A stretch of DNA of 64,000 nucleotides from Pseudomonas sp. Q11. Its GTDB lineage: Bacteria > Pseudomonadota > Gammaproteobacteria > Pseudomonadales > Pseudomonadaceae. Shown here piece after piece: positions 1-11,726 of this stretch. The number at the start of each line of letters is the position of its first letter. The first letter of the stretch is position 1. The translations under genes were made by a program, and so were the position numbers. The DNA is taken from the NCBI RefSeq assembly GCF_024494355.1, contig NZ_JAKNQY010000002.1, positions 186,001 to 250,000 of the forward strand, read 5' to 3'. The notes under the pieces were generated by a model. It was given only the letters and a program-made list of their open reading frames with translations, was not told where the DNA came from and searched no databases.

Positions 1-684
1 TTTATCGGCCTGTGTCTGGCGATTGACGCCGGCCAGGGTGATCCATTCACCCAGGCGACCGCTGACCGTTGTGTCGGTACTTTGAACGTTCACTACATCG
101 GGACGTTCCTGGCTCATGCGGTCACGGTTGGTACTGATGTTCAGATGAACGGTCTCGCCGGTGACGCTGGCCGTGACATAAAAGCCCTGGGTGACGTTGC
201 GGTATTCGGTCTGGCTTTGCAGGCGGCCGTAGGTATCGGTCTGGGTGCTGGTGAGCGGCACGCTCTGGCCGACCTGAATCAGCGCCGGCTGACCTTCGCT
301 GGCTTGTACCTGCTGCACGCCGCCTTCGCGGCTGGCGGTGCTGCGGTTGATGATGCGGGTCTGGCTGGGAGCGGCGCCGTTGATCGAATAGCCTTGGTCG
401 CCCTGCAAGTTGTTCTCGTTGGTGTCGACCGTGATCAGCAGGCGCTTGGGGGCGGTGTCCAGTTGGCCGAGAAATGCCTTGAGCTCCTCGATTTTCCCGG
501 GCTCGGCGTTGACGATCAGTTGGTTGCCATAGGCGCTGACCTGGCCGTCCTTGCCGATGAAATTCTGCGCCACCGGCAACAGGTCGGCGCTGGTTCGGTA
601 GTTCAGCGGGACGATTTCAGTAGCGGCCATCACCGACAGGCTGCAGGCGAGCAGCAGGGTGGCGAGCAGGGTGCGTAAGGACAT
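1..684 (-). CDS. Secretin short-domain protein, C-terminal part outside window
   Basis: The minus strand is open from ATG 684 to the window edge (228 codons), so the protein is truncated here. It begins with a clear Sec signal peptide (MSLRTLLATLLLACSLSVMA, then ATEIVPLNYR). The next segment has the NAYGNQLIVNA/ELKAFLGQLDTAPKRLLITVDT pattern of the short N-terminal domain of type II/III secretion secretins. The following beta-rich part (QVGQSVPLTST, VTQGFYVTASV) resembles the start of a secretin core. ATG 684 is preferred over ATG 690 because the GGAG at about 693-696 is 8 nt from it. The gene is probably a stand-alone secretin-like envelope protein; no other secretion genes are visible, so the role is unknown. 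Confidence 0.75.
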   Translation of the reverse strand, partial: MSLRTLLATLLLACSLSVMAATEIVPLNYRTSADLLPVAQNFIGKDGQVSAYGNQLIVNAEPGKIEELKAFLGQLDTAPKRLLITVDTNENNLQGDQGYSINGAAPSQTRIINRSTASREGGVQQVQASEGQPALIQVGQSVPLTSTQTDTYGRLQSQTEYRNVTQGFYVTASVTGETVHLNISTNRDRMSQERPDVVNVQSTDTTVSGRLGEWITLAGVNRQTQADK

Positions 685-762
685 GTCCATTTCTCCGCGA
701 GACAAAGGCTTGATATTGCCAGTTTGTCGGCCTGGGGTGGGGCAAGTTGAATGTTAGACGGC

Positions 763-798
763 AAAACGCCCCGGCATCGAAGGATGGCGGGGCGTTTT
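763..798. terminator. Bidirectional Rho-independent terminator
   Basis: AAAACGCCCCG (763-773) pairs with CGGGGCGTTTT (788-798), with a T-run on both strands. It lies in the 323-bp gap between the secretin-like gene and the GNAT gene. Both neighbours are on the minus strand, so it most likely ends the GNAT transcript. Confidence 0.75.
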
Positions 799-871
799 TG
801 GGGTGTTGCAGGATGCTTTTGTGGCGAGGGGATTTAGCGAAACGTCGCCCCGCCCCGCTGGGGTAAGCCGC

Positions 872-973
872 GTAGGAGCTGTCGAGTGAAGCGAGGCTGC
901 GATCTTGTCTCAGACAATTGAGTCTGGAGCGAAAGATCAAGATCAAAAGATCGCAGGCTTCGCCAGCTCCTAC
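872..973. repeat. REP doublet (GTAGGAGCTG family)
   Basis: GTAGGAGCTGTCGAGTGAAG at 872 is matched in inverse orientation by a copy ending in CCAGCTCCTAC at 973, around an A/T-richer centre with AAGATCAAGATCAAAAGATC. The same element occurs at about 4195-4290 and 33122-33242. A half element of the GTGGCGAGGGG family precedes it at about 821-850. Apart from these repeats and the terminator, the gap 685-1007 holds nothing recognisable. Confidence 0.8.
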
Positions 974-1007
974 ACCCAGCGGGGATAAATCACCTCGTCA
1001 CAGAGGT

Positions 1008-1433
1008 TCAGGCCGAGTGCCGCACCATGTCCACATGAGGAATCCCGGCTTCCAGGAACTCCTCGCTGACCACGGCAAAACCCAGTCGCTCGTAGAACGG
1101 CGTGGCATGCACCTGGGCGCTGAGCATCTGCTGTTTGAGTCCACGCTTCTCGGCTTCGGCGATCAGTGCATGCATCAATGCATCGCCCACCTTCAGGCCC
1201 CGCCAGTCCTTGAGCACCGAGACGCGACCGATATGGCCGTCAGTCAGCAGGCGGGCGGTGCCGATGGGGAAGTCGCCTTCGAAGGCCAGAAAGTGCACCG
1301 CGCCCTGGTCGTCGGCGTCCCATTCCAGCTCGGGCGGGACGGATTGCTCGGCAATGAACACGGTTTCACGAATGCGCCGGATCTCGGCGTTATCCTTTTG
1401 CCAGTCTGCGACACGAACGTGGATTCTATTCAT
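1008..1433 (-). CDS. GNAT family N-acetyltransferase
   Basis: 141 residues, the size of a minimal single-domain GNAT protein. The core runs from RIRETVFIAEQSVPPELEWD (the YjcF/ElaA-like N-terminus) through the acetyl-CoA loop region GRVSVLKDWRGLKVGDALM to a C-terminal HATPFYERLGFAVVSEEFLE strand typical of this family. It overlaps the upstream roxA gene by 8 nt (1426-1433), so it is translated from the same mRNA. The acceptor substrate cannot be read from the sequence. Confidence 0.85.
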   Translation of the reverse strand: MNRIHVRVADWQKDNAEIRRIRETVFIAEQSVPPELEWDADDQGAVHFLAFEGDFPIGTARLLTDGHIGRVSVLKDWRGLKVGDALMHALIAEAEKRGLKQQMLSAQVHATPFYERLGFAVVSEEFLEAGIPHVDMVRHSA

Positions 1434-2592
1434 CAGCGAACCCCAGGCTGCCTTGTTTGACCAGCTCGCAGATCAGGCCGCGACCGTCTTCGTCGTCCAA
1501 CCATGGGCCGAGGTTTTCGCTGTGCAGGGCGTCGGCGGCGCAGATCATTTTCAGCAGGTCGCGCAGCTTGCCGGGCAGGTAGCGGCTTTGGCCGCTGGCG
1601 AACAGCAGCAGGTCGTCATCGACTTCCGACCAGGCCAGGCGGGCGCTTGGGTTGCGGATGATCACTGCGCCCTGTTCCAGGCCGGCCAGCAAGTCATCTT
1701 CTTCCATTTCCGGGCCTACCACCAGTTCCGGGTAGCGAGGCTCGGTCATGAACTGGCCGAACCAGGTCAGCAGCAGGCGCTCGTCGCTCATGTGCTCGGC
1801 CAGCAGGCCCTTGAGGCGATCGAGGGCGTCGTGCTGGATTTGATGCGGGTCGGCCACCGGGCGTGCATCGGCGTCGGTGTAGCGTTCTTCATCCGGCAGG
1901 AACTGGCTGAGGAAGTCGGTGAAGTGGGTCAGCACTTCGGCAGCGCTCGGCGCACGAAAGCCCACCGAGTAAGTCATGCAGTCATCCACGGCCACGCCGC
2001 AGTGGGCCAGGCGCGGCGGCAGGTAGAGCATGTCGCCCGGTTCCAGGGTCCACTCGTCGGTGGCTTCGAAGTCGGCGAGGATGCGCAGGTCAGCGTGTTG
2101 CAGCAGCGGGCTCTCGGAGTCGCACATCTGGCCGATTTTCCAGTTGCGCTTGCCATGACCCTGCAGCAGGAACACATCGTAATTGTCGAAATGCGGACCG
2201 ACGCTGCCACCGGGGGCGGCGAAGCTGATCATCACATCGTCAATGCGCCAGCTCGGCAGGAAGCGGAAGTTCTCCAGCAGTTCATTGACTTCGGGTACGA
2301 ACTGATCGACAGCCTGTACCAGCAGGGTCCATTCGCGCTCCGGCAGTTTGCTGAATTCATCTTCGGCAAACGGGCCGCGACGCAATTCCCAGGGACGTTC
2401 GCCGTGCTCGATGACCAGGCGCGATTCGATTTCTTCTTCCAGGGCCAGGCCGGCCAGTTCGTCGGCATCAATCGGGTTTTGGAAGTCAGGAATCGCCTGA
2501 CGGATCAGCAGCGGTTTTTTCTGCCAGTAGTCGCGCAGGAACTCCCGTGCCGTGATGCCGCCCAAGAGTTGCAGAGGAATATCAGGATTCAT
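1426..2592 (-). CDS. roxA: Ribosomal protein uL16 arginine 3-hydroxylase (RoxA/YcfD)
   Basis: 388-residue JmjC-type cupin, an Fe(II)/2-oxoglutarate oxygenase that in E. coli (YcfD) hydroxylates an arginine of ribosomal protein L16. The iron facial triad is visible as H134 and D136 in VGPHFDNYDVFLLQ and H197 in LPPRLAHCGV, matching the spacing in YcfD. N-terminal GGITAREFLRDYWQKKPLLI is the usual family start. The C-terminal third would carry the dimerisation and winged-helix parts. A TAGGTT sits upstream of ATG 2592. It lies directly downstream of purB on the same strand and overlaps the GNAT gene by 8 nt. The call is firm; activity on L16 is by family knowledge. Confidence 0.92.
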   Translation of the reverse strand: MNPDIPLQLLGGITAREFLRDYWQKKPLLIRQAIPDFQNPIDADELAGLALEEEIESRLVIEHGERPWELRRGPFAEDEFSKLPEREWTLLVQAVDQFVPEVNELLENFRFLPSWRIDDVMISFAAPGGSVGPHFDNYDVFLLQGHGKRNWKIGQMCDSESPLLQHADLRILADFEATDEWTLEPGDMLYLPPRLAHCGVAVDDCMTYSVGFRAPSAAEVLTHFTDFLSQFLPDEERYTDADARPVADPHQIQHDALDRLKGLLAEHMSDERLLLTWFGQFMTEPRYPELVVGPEMEEDDLLAGLEQGAVIIRNPSARLAWSEVDDDLLLFASGQSRYLPGKLRDLLKMICAADALHSENLGPWLDDEDGRGLICELVKQGSLGFADE

Positions 2593-2675
2593 GTGTAACC
2601 TATTGAAAAAATATACTTTTCAGACGCGAATGAAAACGCCCGGCGCGGCCGGGCGTCTCAGGGTAAAGCGGTGGA

Positions 2676-4133
<1,458 letters not shown>

Positions 4134-4164
4134 TTACGCGTAACGGAAACACTATTTATCACCT

Positions 4165-4319
4165 GTGGCGAGGGAGCTTGCTCCCGCTGGGCTTGTAGGA
4201 GCTGCCGAAGGCTGCGATCTTTTGATCTTTCGCCTGAGACTCAAGTGTCTGGGGAAAGATCGCAGCCTCGTTGCACTCGACAGCTCCTACAGTCCAGCGG
4301 GAGCAAGCTCCCTCGCCAC
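4165..4319. repeat. Nested REP palindrome (two REP families)
   Basis: An outer inverted pair (GTGGCGAGGGAGCTTGCTCC at 4165 and its reverse complement ending at 4319) encloses an inner inverted pair of the GTAGGAGCTGCCGAAGGCTG family (about 4195-4290). The whole 155-bp block can fold as one long palindrome between hflD and purB. The inner element carries a single TTGATC unit, compared with five in the copy at 33122. Confidence 0.85.
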
Positions 4320-4341
4320 AAAAAAAACGGGCTGAGGCGAC

Positions 4342-4965
4342 TTATTCGTTGCGCATCAACGGGTAAAGCTCTTTCAGCAATTTGCGTCGGCTGATCACCA
4401 ATTGCCAGCGATGACCACCCAACTGCCGCCACAGCCGCGCCGAGCGAATCCCGGCCAGCAACAGGGCGCGGATCTTCGAGGCATTACTCGGTTGTTGCAG
4501 GTTGCGCATGTCGCCGTGTACCTGGATGCGCTGGCGCAAGGTGCTCAGGGTGTCCTGGTACAGCGCACCGCAAGCGGCGATGACGTTTTCGTGGGCGGGA
4601 CCGAAGTGTTCGACCTGGGACTGAATCTGCGGCAGGCGATTGCCGATGGTGTCCAGCAGGTCGTCGCGCTTGGCCAACTGACGTTCCAGGCCCAGCATCG
4701 ACAGGGCGTAGCGCAGCGGCTCGCGTTGCAGAGTGCTGGGGTCGCGCTCCAGGGCGCCGATCAGTGCGCGATAACCCTCGCGCAGGTTCAGGTCATCACC
4801 GCCATAGACTTCAAGCGTGTCCTTGGGGTCACGAATCAGCAGGCTGCCGAGCATGCAGCTCAGGCCTGCTTCAGTGGCCTGGCCGGTCTTGGCGATCCGG
4901 TCCACCAGCACGGCGGCGAGAAACACGCCGCCCAACGCCGTCAGTTGCTCCTGGGTCGGGCTCAT
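4342..4965 (-). CDS. hflD: HflD-like high-frequency lysogenization protein
   Basis: 207 residues, all-alpha with no signal peptide. The start [28 protein letters not shown] and the [20 protein letters not shown] segment are characteristic of the HflD family (formerly YcfC). In E. coli the peripheral membrane protein HflD binds phage lambda CII; its normal cellular role is not settled. The start codon overlaps the mnmA stop as ATGA (4962-4965), so translation is probably coupled. The mnmA-hflD-purB order is conserved across gammaproteobacteria and supports the call. Confidence 0.92.
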   Translation of the reverse strand: MSPTQEQLTALGGVFLAAVLVDRIAKTGQATEAGLSCMLGSLLIRDPKDTLEVYGGDDLNLREGYRALIGALERDPSTLQREPLRYALSMLGLERQLAKRDDLLDTIGNRLPQIQSQVEHFGPAHENVIAACGALYQDTLSTLRQRIQVHGDMRNLQQPSNASKIRALLLAGIRSARLWRQLGGHRWQLVISRRKLLKELYPLMRNE

Positions 4966-6086
4966 GCCTTGCTGCTCCAGGGCTCTGCGACTTCGATCAC
5001 GCCGCCGCCCAGGCAGATTTCCCCGTCGTAGAACACCACGGACTGGCCGGGTGTGACTGCTCGTTGTGGGTCGTCGAAGGTGGCACGATAGCCCGTGGCG
5101 GTTTTTTCCAGCATGCAGGGTTGATCACTCTGGCGGTAGCGAACCTTGGCCGTCAGGCGGCGCGGTTGGCTGAGGTCGATCGGGTTGACCCAATAGATGT
5201 CGGAGGCGAGCAGGGCGCGGGAGAACAGCCACGGATGGTCGTTGCCCTGGCCGACGATCAGCTCGTTGTGCTCCAGGTCTTTGACCAGTACGTACCACGG
5301 TTCTTCACCGGCGTCTTTCAGCCCGCCAATGCCCAGGCCCTGGCGCTGGCCTATGGTGTGATACATCAAGCCATGGTGGCGGCCGATGACTTCGCCTTCG
5401 GTGGTCTTGATTTCGCCTGGCTGGGCCGGCAGGTACTGCTTGAGGAAATCGCTGAAACGCCGTTCGCCGATGAAGCAGATGCCGGTGGAATCCTTCTTCT
5501 TGGCGGTGGCCAGGTCGTGTTTTTCGGCGATCGCGCGCACTTGCGGCTTTTCCAGTTCACCCACCGGGAACAGGGTCTTGGCGATCTGCTCGCCGCCGAC
5601 GGCGTGCAGGAAGTAGCTCTGGTCCTTGTTCGGGTCCAGGCCCTTGAGCAACTCGGTGCGGCCATCGATATCGCGGCGGCGCACATAGTGGCCGGTGGCA
5701 ATCAGGTCAGCACCGAGCATCATGGCGTAGTCAAGGAACGCCTTGAACTTGATTTCGCGGTTGCAGAGGATGTCCGGGTTCGGCGTACGACCGGCCTTGT
5801 ATTCGGCCAGGAAGTGCTCGAACACGTTGTCCCAGTACTCGGCGGCGAAGTTGGCGGTATGCAGTTTGATGCCGATCCTGTCGCACACGGCCTGGGCGTC
5901 CGCCAGGTCGTCCATGGCGGTGCAGTATTCAGTTCCGTCGTCTTCTTCCCAGTTCTTCATGAACAGGCCTTCCACCTCATAACCCTGCTCGATCAGCAGA
6001 AGGGCGGAAACGGAAGAGTCCACGCCGCCGGACATGCCGACAATGACGTGCTTGTTGGGGGTGTCAGAAGGGGCTGGATCACGCAT
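4962..6086 (-). CDS. mnmA: tRNA-specific 2-thiouridylase MnmA
   Basis: 374 residues. It puts sulfur on U34 of tRNA Lys, Glu and Gln, using ATP and persulfide sulfur delivered by the Tus relay. Visible are the PP-loop GMSGGVDSS (17-25), the catalytic Cys108 in [13 protein letters not shown] and the second catalytic Cys204 in [12 protein letters not shown]. The C-terminal beta-barrel follows, ending with [19 protein letters not shown]. No strong ribosome binding site precedes ATG 6086. The gene is 59 nt downstream of the Nudix gene and overlaps hflD by 4 nt. Its sulfur donors TusBCDE are encoded at 27.3-28.6 kb in this window. Confidence 0.97.
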   Translation of the reverse strand: MRDPAPSDTPNKHVIVGMSGGVDSSVSALLLIEQGYEVEGLFMKNWEEDDGTEYCTAMDDLADAQAVCDRIGIKLHTANFAAEYWDNVFEHFLAEYKAGRTPNPDILCNREIKFKAFLDYAMMLGADLIATGHYVRRRDIDGRTELLKGLDPNKDQSYFLHAVGGEQIAKTLFPVGELEKPQVRAIAEKHDLATAKKKDSTGICFIGERRFSDFLKQYLPAQPGEIKTTEGEVIGRHHGLMYHTIGQRQGLGIGGLKDAGEEPWYVLVKDLEHNELIVGQGNDHPWLFSRALLASDIYWVNPIDLSQPRRLTAKVRYRQSDQPCMLEKTATGYRATFDDPQRAVTPGQSVVFYDGEICLGGGVIEVAEPWSSKA

Positions 6087-6145
6087 AGCAGTTCAATGAG
6101 TGTCTTGAAAAAGGACGCGATTCTATCAGGCCCGGACGCGCAAGG

Positions 6146-6592
6146 CTAAAGAGAAGGACGGATCAGTGTCAGGCTGTGGCAATGACCGGTCAGATAATCG
6201 TCGATGCAGCGGATGATCAGCTCGCTGCGCCAGTGCTCACGTTGTTCGAGCAACTCGTTGCGGGTCAGCCACTTGGCGCCCAGGATGCCATCGTCCAGTT
6301 GATAGTCGGGGCGGTGGTTCAAGGCCTTTGCGGCGAAGCAAACCCGTTGGTAGGTCACGCCATTGCTGGGGGCGGTGTACAGGTAAATGCCCACCACGCT
6401 GGTGGGCTCGACGTCCCAGCCGGTTTCTTCCAGGGTTTCGCGCACGGCGGCTTCGATCAGGGTTTCGTCCGGGTCCAGGTGCCCGGCGGGCTGGTTGAGC
6501 ACCGCTCGTCCGCCCTTGGATTCTTCCACCATCAGGAAACGGCCATGGTCTTCGACGATGGTGGCGACGGTGATGTGGGGTTGCCAGTCCAT
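6146..6592 (-). CDS. Nudix hydrolase (NudJ-like)
   Basis: 148 residues. The full Nudix box GX5EX7REUXEEXGU is present as GHLDPDE...RETLEETGW. The opening MDWQPHITVATIVEDHGRFLMVEE and the position next to mnmA match the NudJ/YmfB subgroup, which hydrolyses thiamine pyrophosphate and nucleoside di- and triphosphates in E. coli. GGAG 5-6 nt before ATG 6592 supports the start. It heads the apparent nudJ-mnmA-hflD-purB run. Substrate is inferred from subgroup only. Confidence 0.88.
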   Translation of the reverse strand: MDWQPHITVATIVEDHGRFLMVEESKGGRAVLNQPAGHLDPDETLIEAAVRETLEETGWDVEPTSVVGIYLYTAPSNGVTYQRVCFAAKALNHRPDYQLDDGILGAKWLTRNELLEQREHWRSELIIRCIDDYLTGHCHSLTLIRPSL

Positions 6593-6629
6593 GAAGTCTC
6601 CTCAATTCAAAGGTTGAACACGGTCAAAT

Positions 6630-6717
6630 GTGGGAGCGAGCCTGCTCGCGATAGCGGTATGTCAGTCAGTATCAGTATTGAATGTTATACCGCTATCGCG
6701 AGCAAGCCCGCTCCCAC
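6630..6717. repeat. REP doublet (GTGGGAGCGAGCCTGCTCGC family)
   Basis: GTGGGAGCGAGCCTGCTCGC (from 6630) and an inverted copy ending CCGCTCCCAC (6717) face each other across a short AT-rich spacer, in the gap between idh and the Nudix gene. Confidence 0.85.
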
Positions 6718-6743
6718 AAAGGGAAATGCGTTGTGTCTGAAAG

Positions 6744-6774
6744 CACAAACCCCGGCACCAGGCCGGGGTTTGTG
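6744..6774 (-). terminator. Rho-independent terminator of idh
   Basis: CACAAACCCCGGC (6744-6756) and GCCGGGGTTTGTG (6762-6774) form a perfect 13-bp stem with a 5-nt loop, 16 nt past the idh stop. The T-tract after the stem is short, so efficiency is uncertain. Confidence 0.75.
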
Positions 6775-6790
6775 GTGTTCCCTTACAACC

Positions 6791-9310
<2,520 letters not shown>

Positions 9311-9497
9311 CTAAACGTCGCAGTGCCGAAGGCGCAGGCTATGCTCACGTTTGGCGCTTTTCCCTTGGTTTTCAGGGTTGTACAGCGCGAACTGCACCGC
9401 TTTTCCCCGGATGAGCCTAACGTAGGGTTTGCGCGCCGATTCAACTGGGGTACGCTCGAACGCAGCCAGATGTTCAATCCAAGCAATGGAGTTCAGC

Positions 9498-10754
9498 ATG
9501 GGGTATCAAAAGATTCAGGTTCCAGCCGTCGGTGACAAAATCACCGTCAATGCAGACCATTCTCTTAATGTTCCCGACAACCCGATCATCCCCTTCATTG
9601 AAGGCGACGGCATTGGCGTCGATATCAGTCCGGTCATGATCAAGGTTGTGGACGCTGCGGTTCAGAAGGCCTATGGCGGTAAGCGCAAGATTTCCTGGAT
9701 GGAAGTCTATGCCGGTGAAAAAGCCACCCAGGTTTACGATCAGGACACCTGGCTGCCCCAGGAAACCCTGGACGCGGTCAAGGACTACGTGGTTTCCATC
9801 AAGGGCCCGCTGACCACGCCGGTCGGGGGTGGTATTCGTTCGCTGAACGTGGCCCTGCGTCAGCAGCTCGATTTGTACGTGTGTTTGCGTCCGGTGCGCT
9901 GGTTCGAAGGCGTGCCGAGCCCGGTCAAAAAGCCTGGCGACGTGGACATGACGATCTTCCGTGAGAACTCCGAAGATATTTACGCTGGCATCGAGTGGAA
10001 GGCCGGTTCGGCCGAAGCCACCAAGGTCATCAAGTTCCTGAAAGAAGAAATGGGCGTGACCAAGATCCGTTTCGACGAGAACTGCGGCATCGGGGTCAAG
10101 CCGGTTTCCAAGCAGGGCACCCAGCGTCTGGCCCGTAAGGCCTTGCAATATGTGGTCGACAACGACCGCGATTCGCTGACCATCGTGCACAAAGGCAACA
10201 TCATGAAGTTCACCGAAGGTGCCTTCAAGGAGTGGGCCTACGAAGTGGCCGCCGAGGAGTTCGGTGCGACCCTGCTCGACGGCGGGCCGTGGATGCAATT
10301 CAAGAACCCGAAAACCGGCAAGAATGTCATCGTCAAGGATGCCATCGCCGATGCCATGCTCCAGCAGATCCTGCTGCGCCCGGCCGAATACGACGTGATC
10401 GCGACCCTGAACCTCAATGGTGACTACCTCTCCGACGCCCTGGCAGCGGAAGTGGGCGGTATCGGTATCGCGCCAGGCGCCAACCTGTCTGACACCGTGG
10501 CGATGTTCGAAGCCACCCACGGTACCGCGCCCAAGTATGCAGGCAAGGACCAGGTCAACCCGGGTTCGCTGATCCTGTCCGCGGAAATGATGCTGCGTCA
10601 CATGGGGTGGACCGAAGCGGCCGACCTGATCATCAAGGGCACCAACGGCGCGATTTCGGCCAAGACCGTGACCTATGATTTCGAACGCTTGATGGAGGGC
10701 GCCAAGCTGATGTCTTCCTCGGGCTTCGGCGATGCAATGATCTCGCACATGTAA
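9498..10754 (+). CDS. icd: NADP-dependent isocitrate dehydrogenase (homodimeric, AceK-regulated type)
   Basis: 418 residues, close to E. coli Icd (416). It carries out the TCA-cycle oxidation of isocitrate. The phosphorylatable serine lies in [12 protein letters not shown] (Ser115; E. coli Ser113), so control by AceK kinase/phosphatase is expected. [18 protein letters not shown] and [19 protein letters not shown] (metal and substrate binding) are clear. ATG 9498 is chosen because GGAG at 9488-9491 is 6 nt upstream and the protein then starts [15 protein letters not shown]; the open frame reaches back to 9429. Confidence 0.97.
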   Translation: MGYQKIQVPAVGDKITVNADHSLNVPDNPIIPFIEGDGIGVDISPVMIKVVDAAVQKAYGGKRKISWMEVYAGEKATQVYDQDTWLPQETLDAVKDYVVSIKGPLTTPVGGGIRSLNVALRQQLDLYVCLRPVRWFEGVPSPVKKPGDVDMTIFRENSEDIYAGIEWKAGSAEATKVIKFLKEEMGVTKIRFDENCGIGVKPVSKQGTQRLARKALQYVVDNDRDSLTIVHKGNIMKFTEGAFKEWAYEVAAEEFGATLLDGGPWMQFKNPKTGKNVIVKDAIADAMLQQILLRPAEYDVIATLNLNGDYLSDALAAEVGGIGIAPGANLSDTVAMFEATHGTAPKYAGKDQVNPGSLILSAEMMLRHMGWTEAADLIIKGTNGAISAKTVTYDFERLMEGAKLMSSSGFGDAMISHM

Positions 10755-10777
10755 GCGGATCGGTGTTCGGCAGGGAT

Positions 10778-10812
10778 GCCTGGCTCGAGTGATCGAGCCG
10801 GGCATTTTATTA
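10778..10812 (+). terminator. Rho-independent terminator of icd
   Basis: GCC-T-GGCTCGA (10778-10788) and TCGAGCC-G-GGC (10793-10803) form an 11-bp stem with one mismatch, followed by ATTTTATTATTT. It is 24 nt past the icd stop. Confidence 0.8.
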
Positions 10813-10835
10813 TTTGTCGGGGCGGCGGCTGCCGA

Positions 10836-11108
10836 TCAATGGACTTCAGTGGTCATGACATTGACGGGGGTGGCGCAAGGGGTGGCTTCGATGGTGTCCG
10901 GCGTGATATTGACCGCATGCAGGCCCTTGGGGCCCTGGATGACATTGAATGTTACAGGTTGCCCGGCTTTCAAGGTTTTATAGCCTTCCATGCAGATCGC
11001 CGTGTAATGGGCGAAAAGGTCTTCATCCCTGCCGTTTGCAATAATGAAACCGTAGCCCTTGGCGTTATTGAACCATTTGACTTTGCCACTCATCTTGACG
11101 ACCGACAT
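10836..11108 (-). CDS. cspD: Cold-shock domain protein CspD
   Basis: 90 residues. The cold-shock domain is complete: SGKVKWFNNAKGYGFI (RNP1 region), DEDLFAHYTAI (RNP2 region, with FAHY in place of the usual FVHF), VTFNVIQGPKGLHAVNI. About 20 extra C-terminal residues match the CspD subgroup, which in E. coli is a stationary-phase inhibitor of replication. The first ATG (11108) has AGAGGG about 10 nt upstream; ATG 11093 (MSGKVKW) is an alternative. The cspD-clpS-clpA order is conserved, here with cspD divergent from clpS. Confidence 0.92.
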   Translation of the reverse strand: MSVVKMSGKVKWFNNAKGYGFIIANGRDEDLFAHYTAICMEGYKTLKAGQPVTFNVIQGPKGLHAVNITPDTIEATPCATPVNVMTTEVH

Positions 11109-11130
11109 AGGTCATATCCCTCTGCAACAC

Positions 11131-11146
11131 ACTCCATCAGTGGAGT
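11131..11146. promoter_or_regulatory. Short inverted repeat in the cspD/clpS divergent region
   Basis: ACTCCA-TCAG-TGGAGT is a perfect 6-bp inverted repeat located 22 nt upstream of the cspD start codon. It could be an operator or the base of a leader hairpin; no known factor is recognised. Confidence 0.35.
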
Positions 11147-11334
11147 ATCATCCAGTCCATCCGCAGTCTAATCTTGAAAACAGGATCGATTCCACGGACC
11201 TTTTTAACCCACGATGGGCTCTATTGGTTGTAACACCGTTTTCCCGATAGTCAAGGTGGCCGGGTGGTCGTGGTTGAAATCGCCCACAAGCGCCCCCATC
11301 ACTGTATTCGCCAACTAAACGAACCTTTCTTTCC

Positions 11335-11697
11335 ATGCATGCAGTCAGCCAGATTCGACTAACATTCAATCAGGATCGCCCGGATCTACACGACGACGAT
11401 TCCGCAGGCATTGCTGTTCAGGAAGCAAAGCCTGCATTACAGGCGCCACCGATGTACAAGGTGGTTTTGTTCAACGATGACTACACACCGATGGATTTCG
11501 TCGTCGAAGTGCTCGAGGTGTTTTTTAACCTGAATCGCGAGCTGGCGACCAAGGTCATGCTGGCCGTCCATACAGAGGGACGGGCAGTATGTGGAGTGTT
11601 TACCCGCGACATCGCCGAGACGAAGGCCATGCAGGTCAACCAGTACGCCCGGGAAAGCCAGCATCCGCTACTCTGTGAAATCGAGAAGGACGGTTAA
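11335..11697 (+). CDS. clpS: ATP-dependent Clp protease adaptor ClpS
   Basis: 120 residues. ClpS binds proteins with destabilising N-terminal residues and hands them to ClpAP. The core [24 protein letters not shown] holds the N-degron pocket residues ([10 protein letters not shown]), followed by [25 protein letters not shown], the ClpA-binding side. No clear ribosome binding site precedes ATG 11335, but the N-terminus [14 protein letters not shown] resembles other Pseudomonas ClpS. clpA starts 29 nt downstream, so the two form an operon. Confidence 0.95.
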   Translation: MHAVSQIRLTFNQDRPDLHDDDSAGIAVQEAKPALQAPPMYKVVLFNDDYTPMDFVVEVLEVFFNLNRELATKVMLAVHTEGRAVCGVFTRDIAETKAMQVNQYARESQHPLLCEIEKDG

Positions 11698-11726
11698 CGC
11701 CGACCACTTGGGTATGAGGTGAAGCT

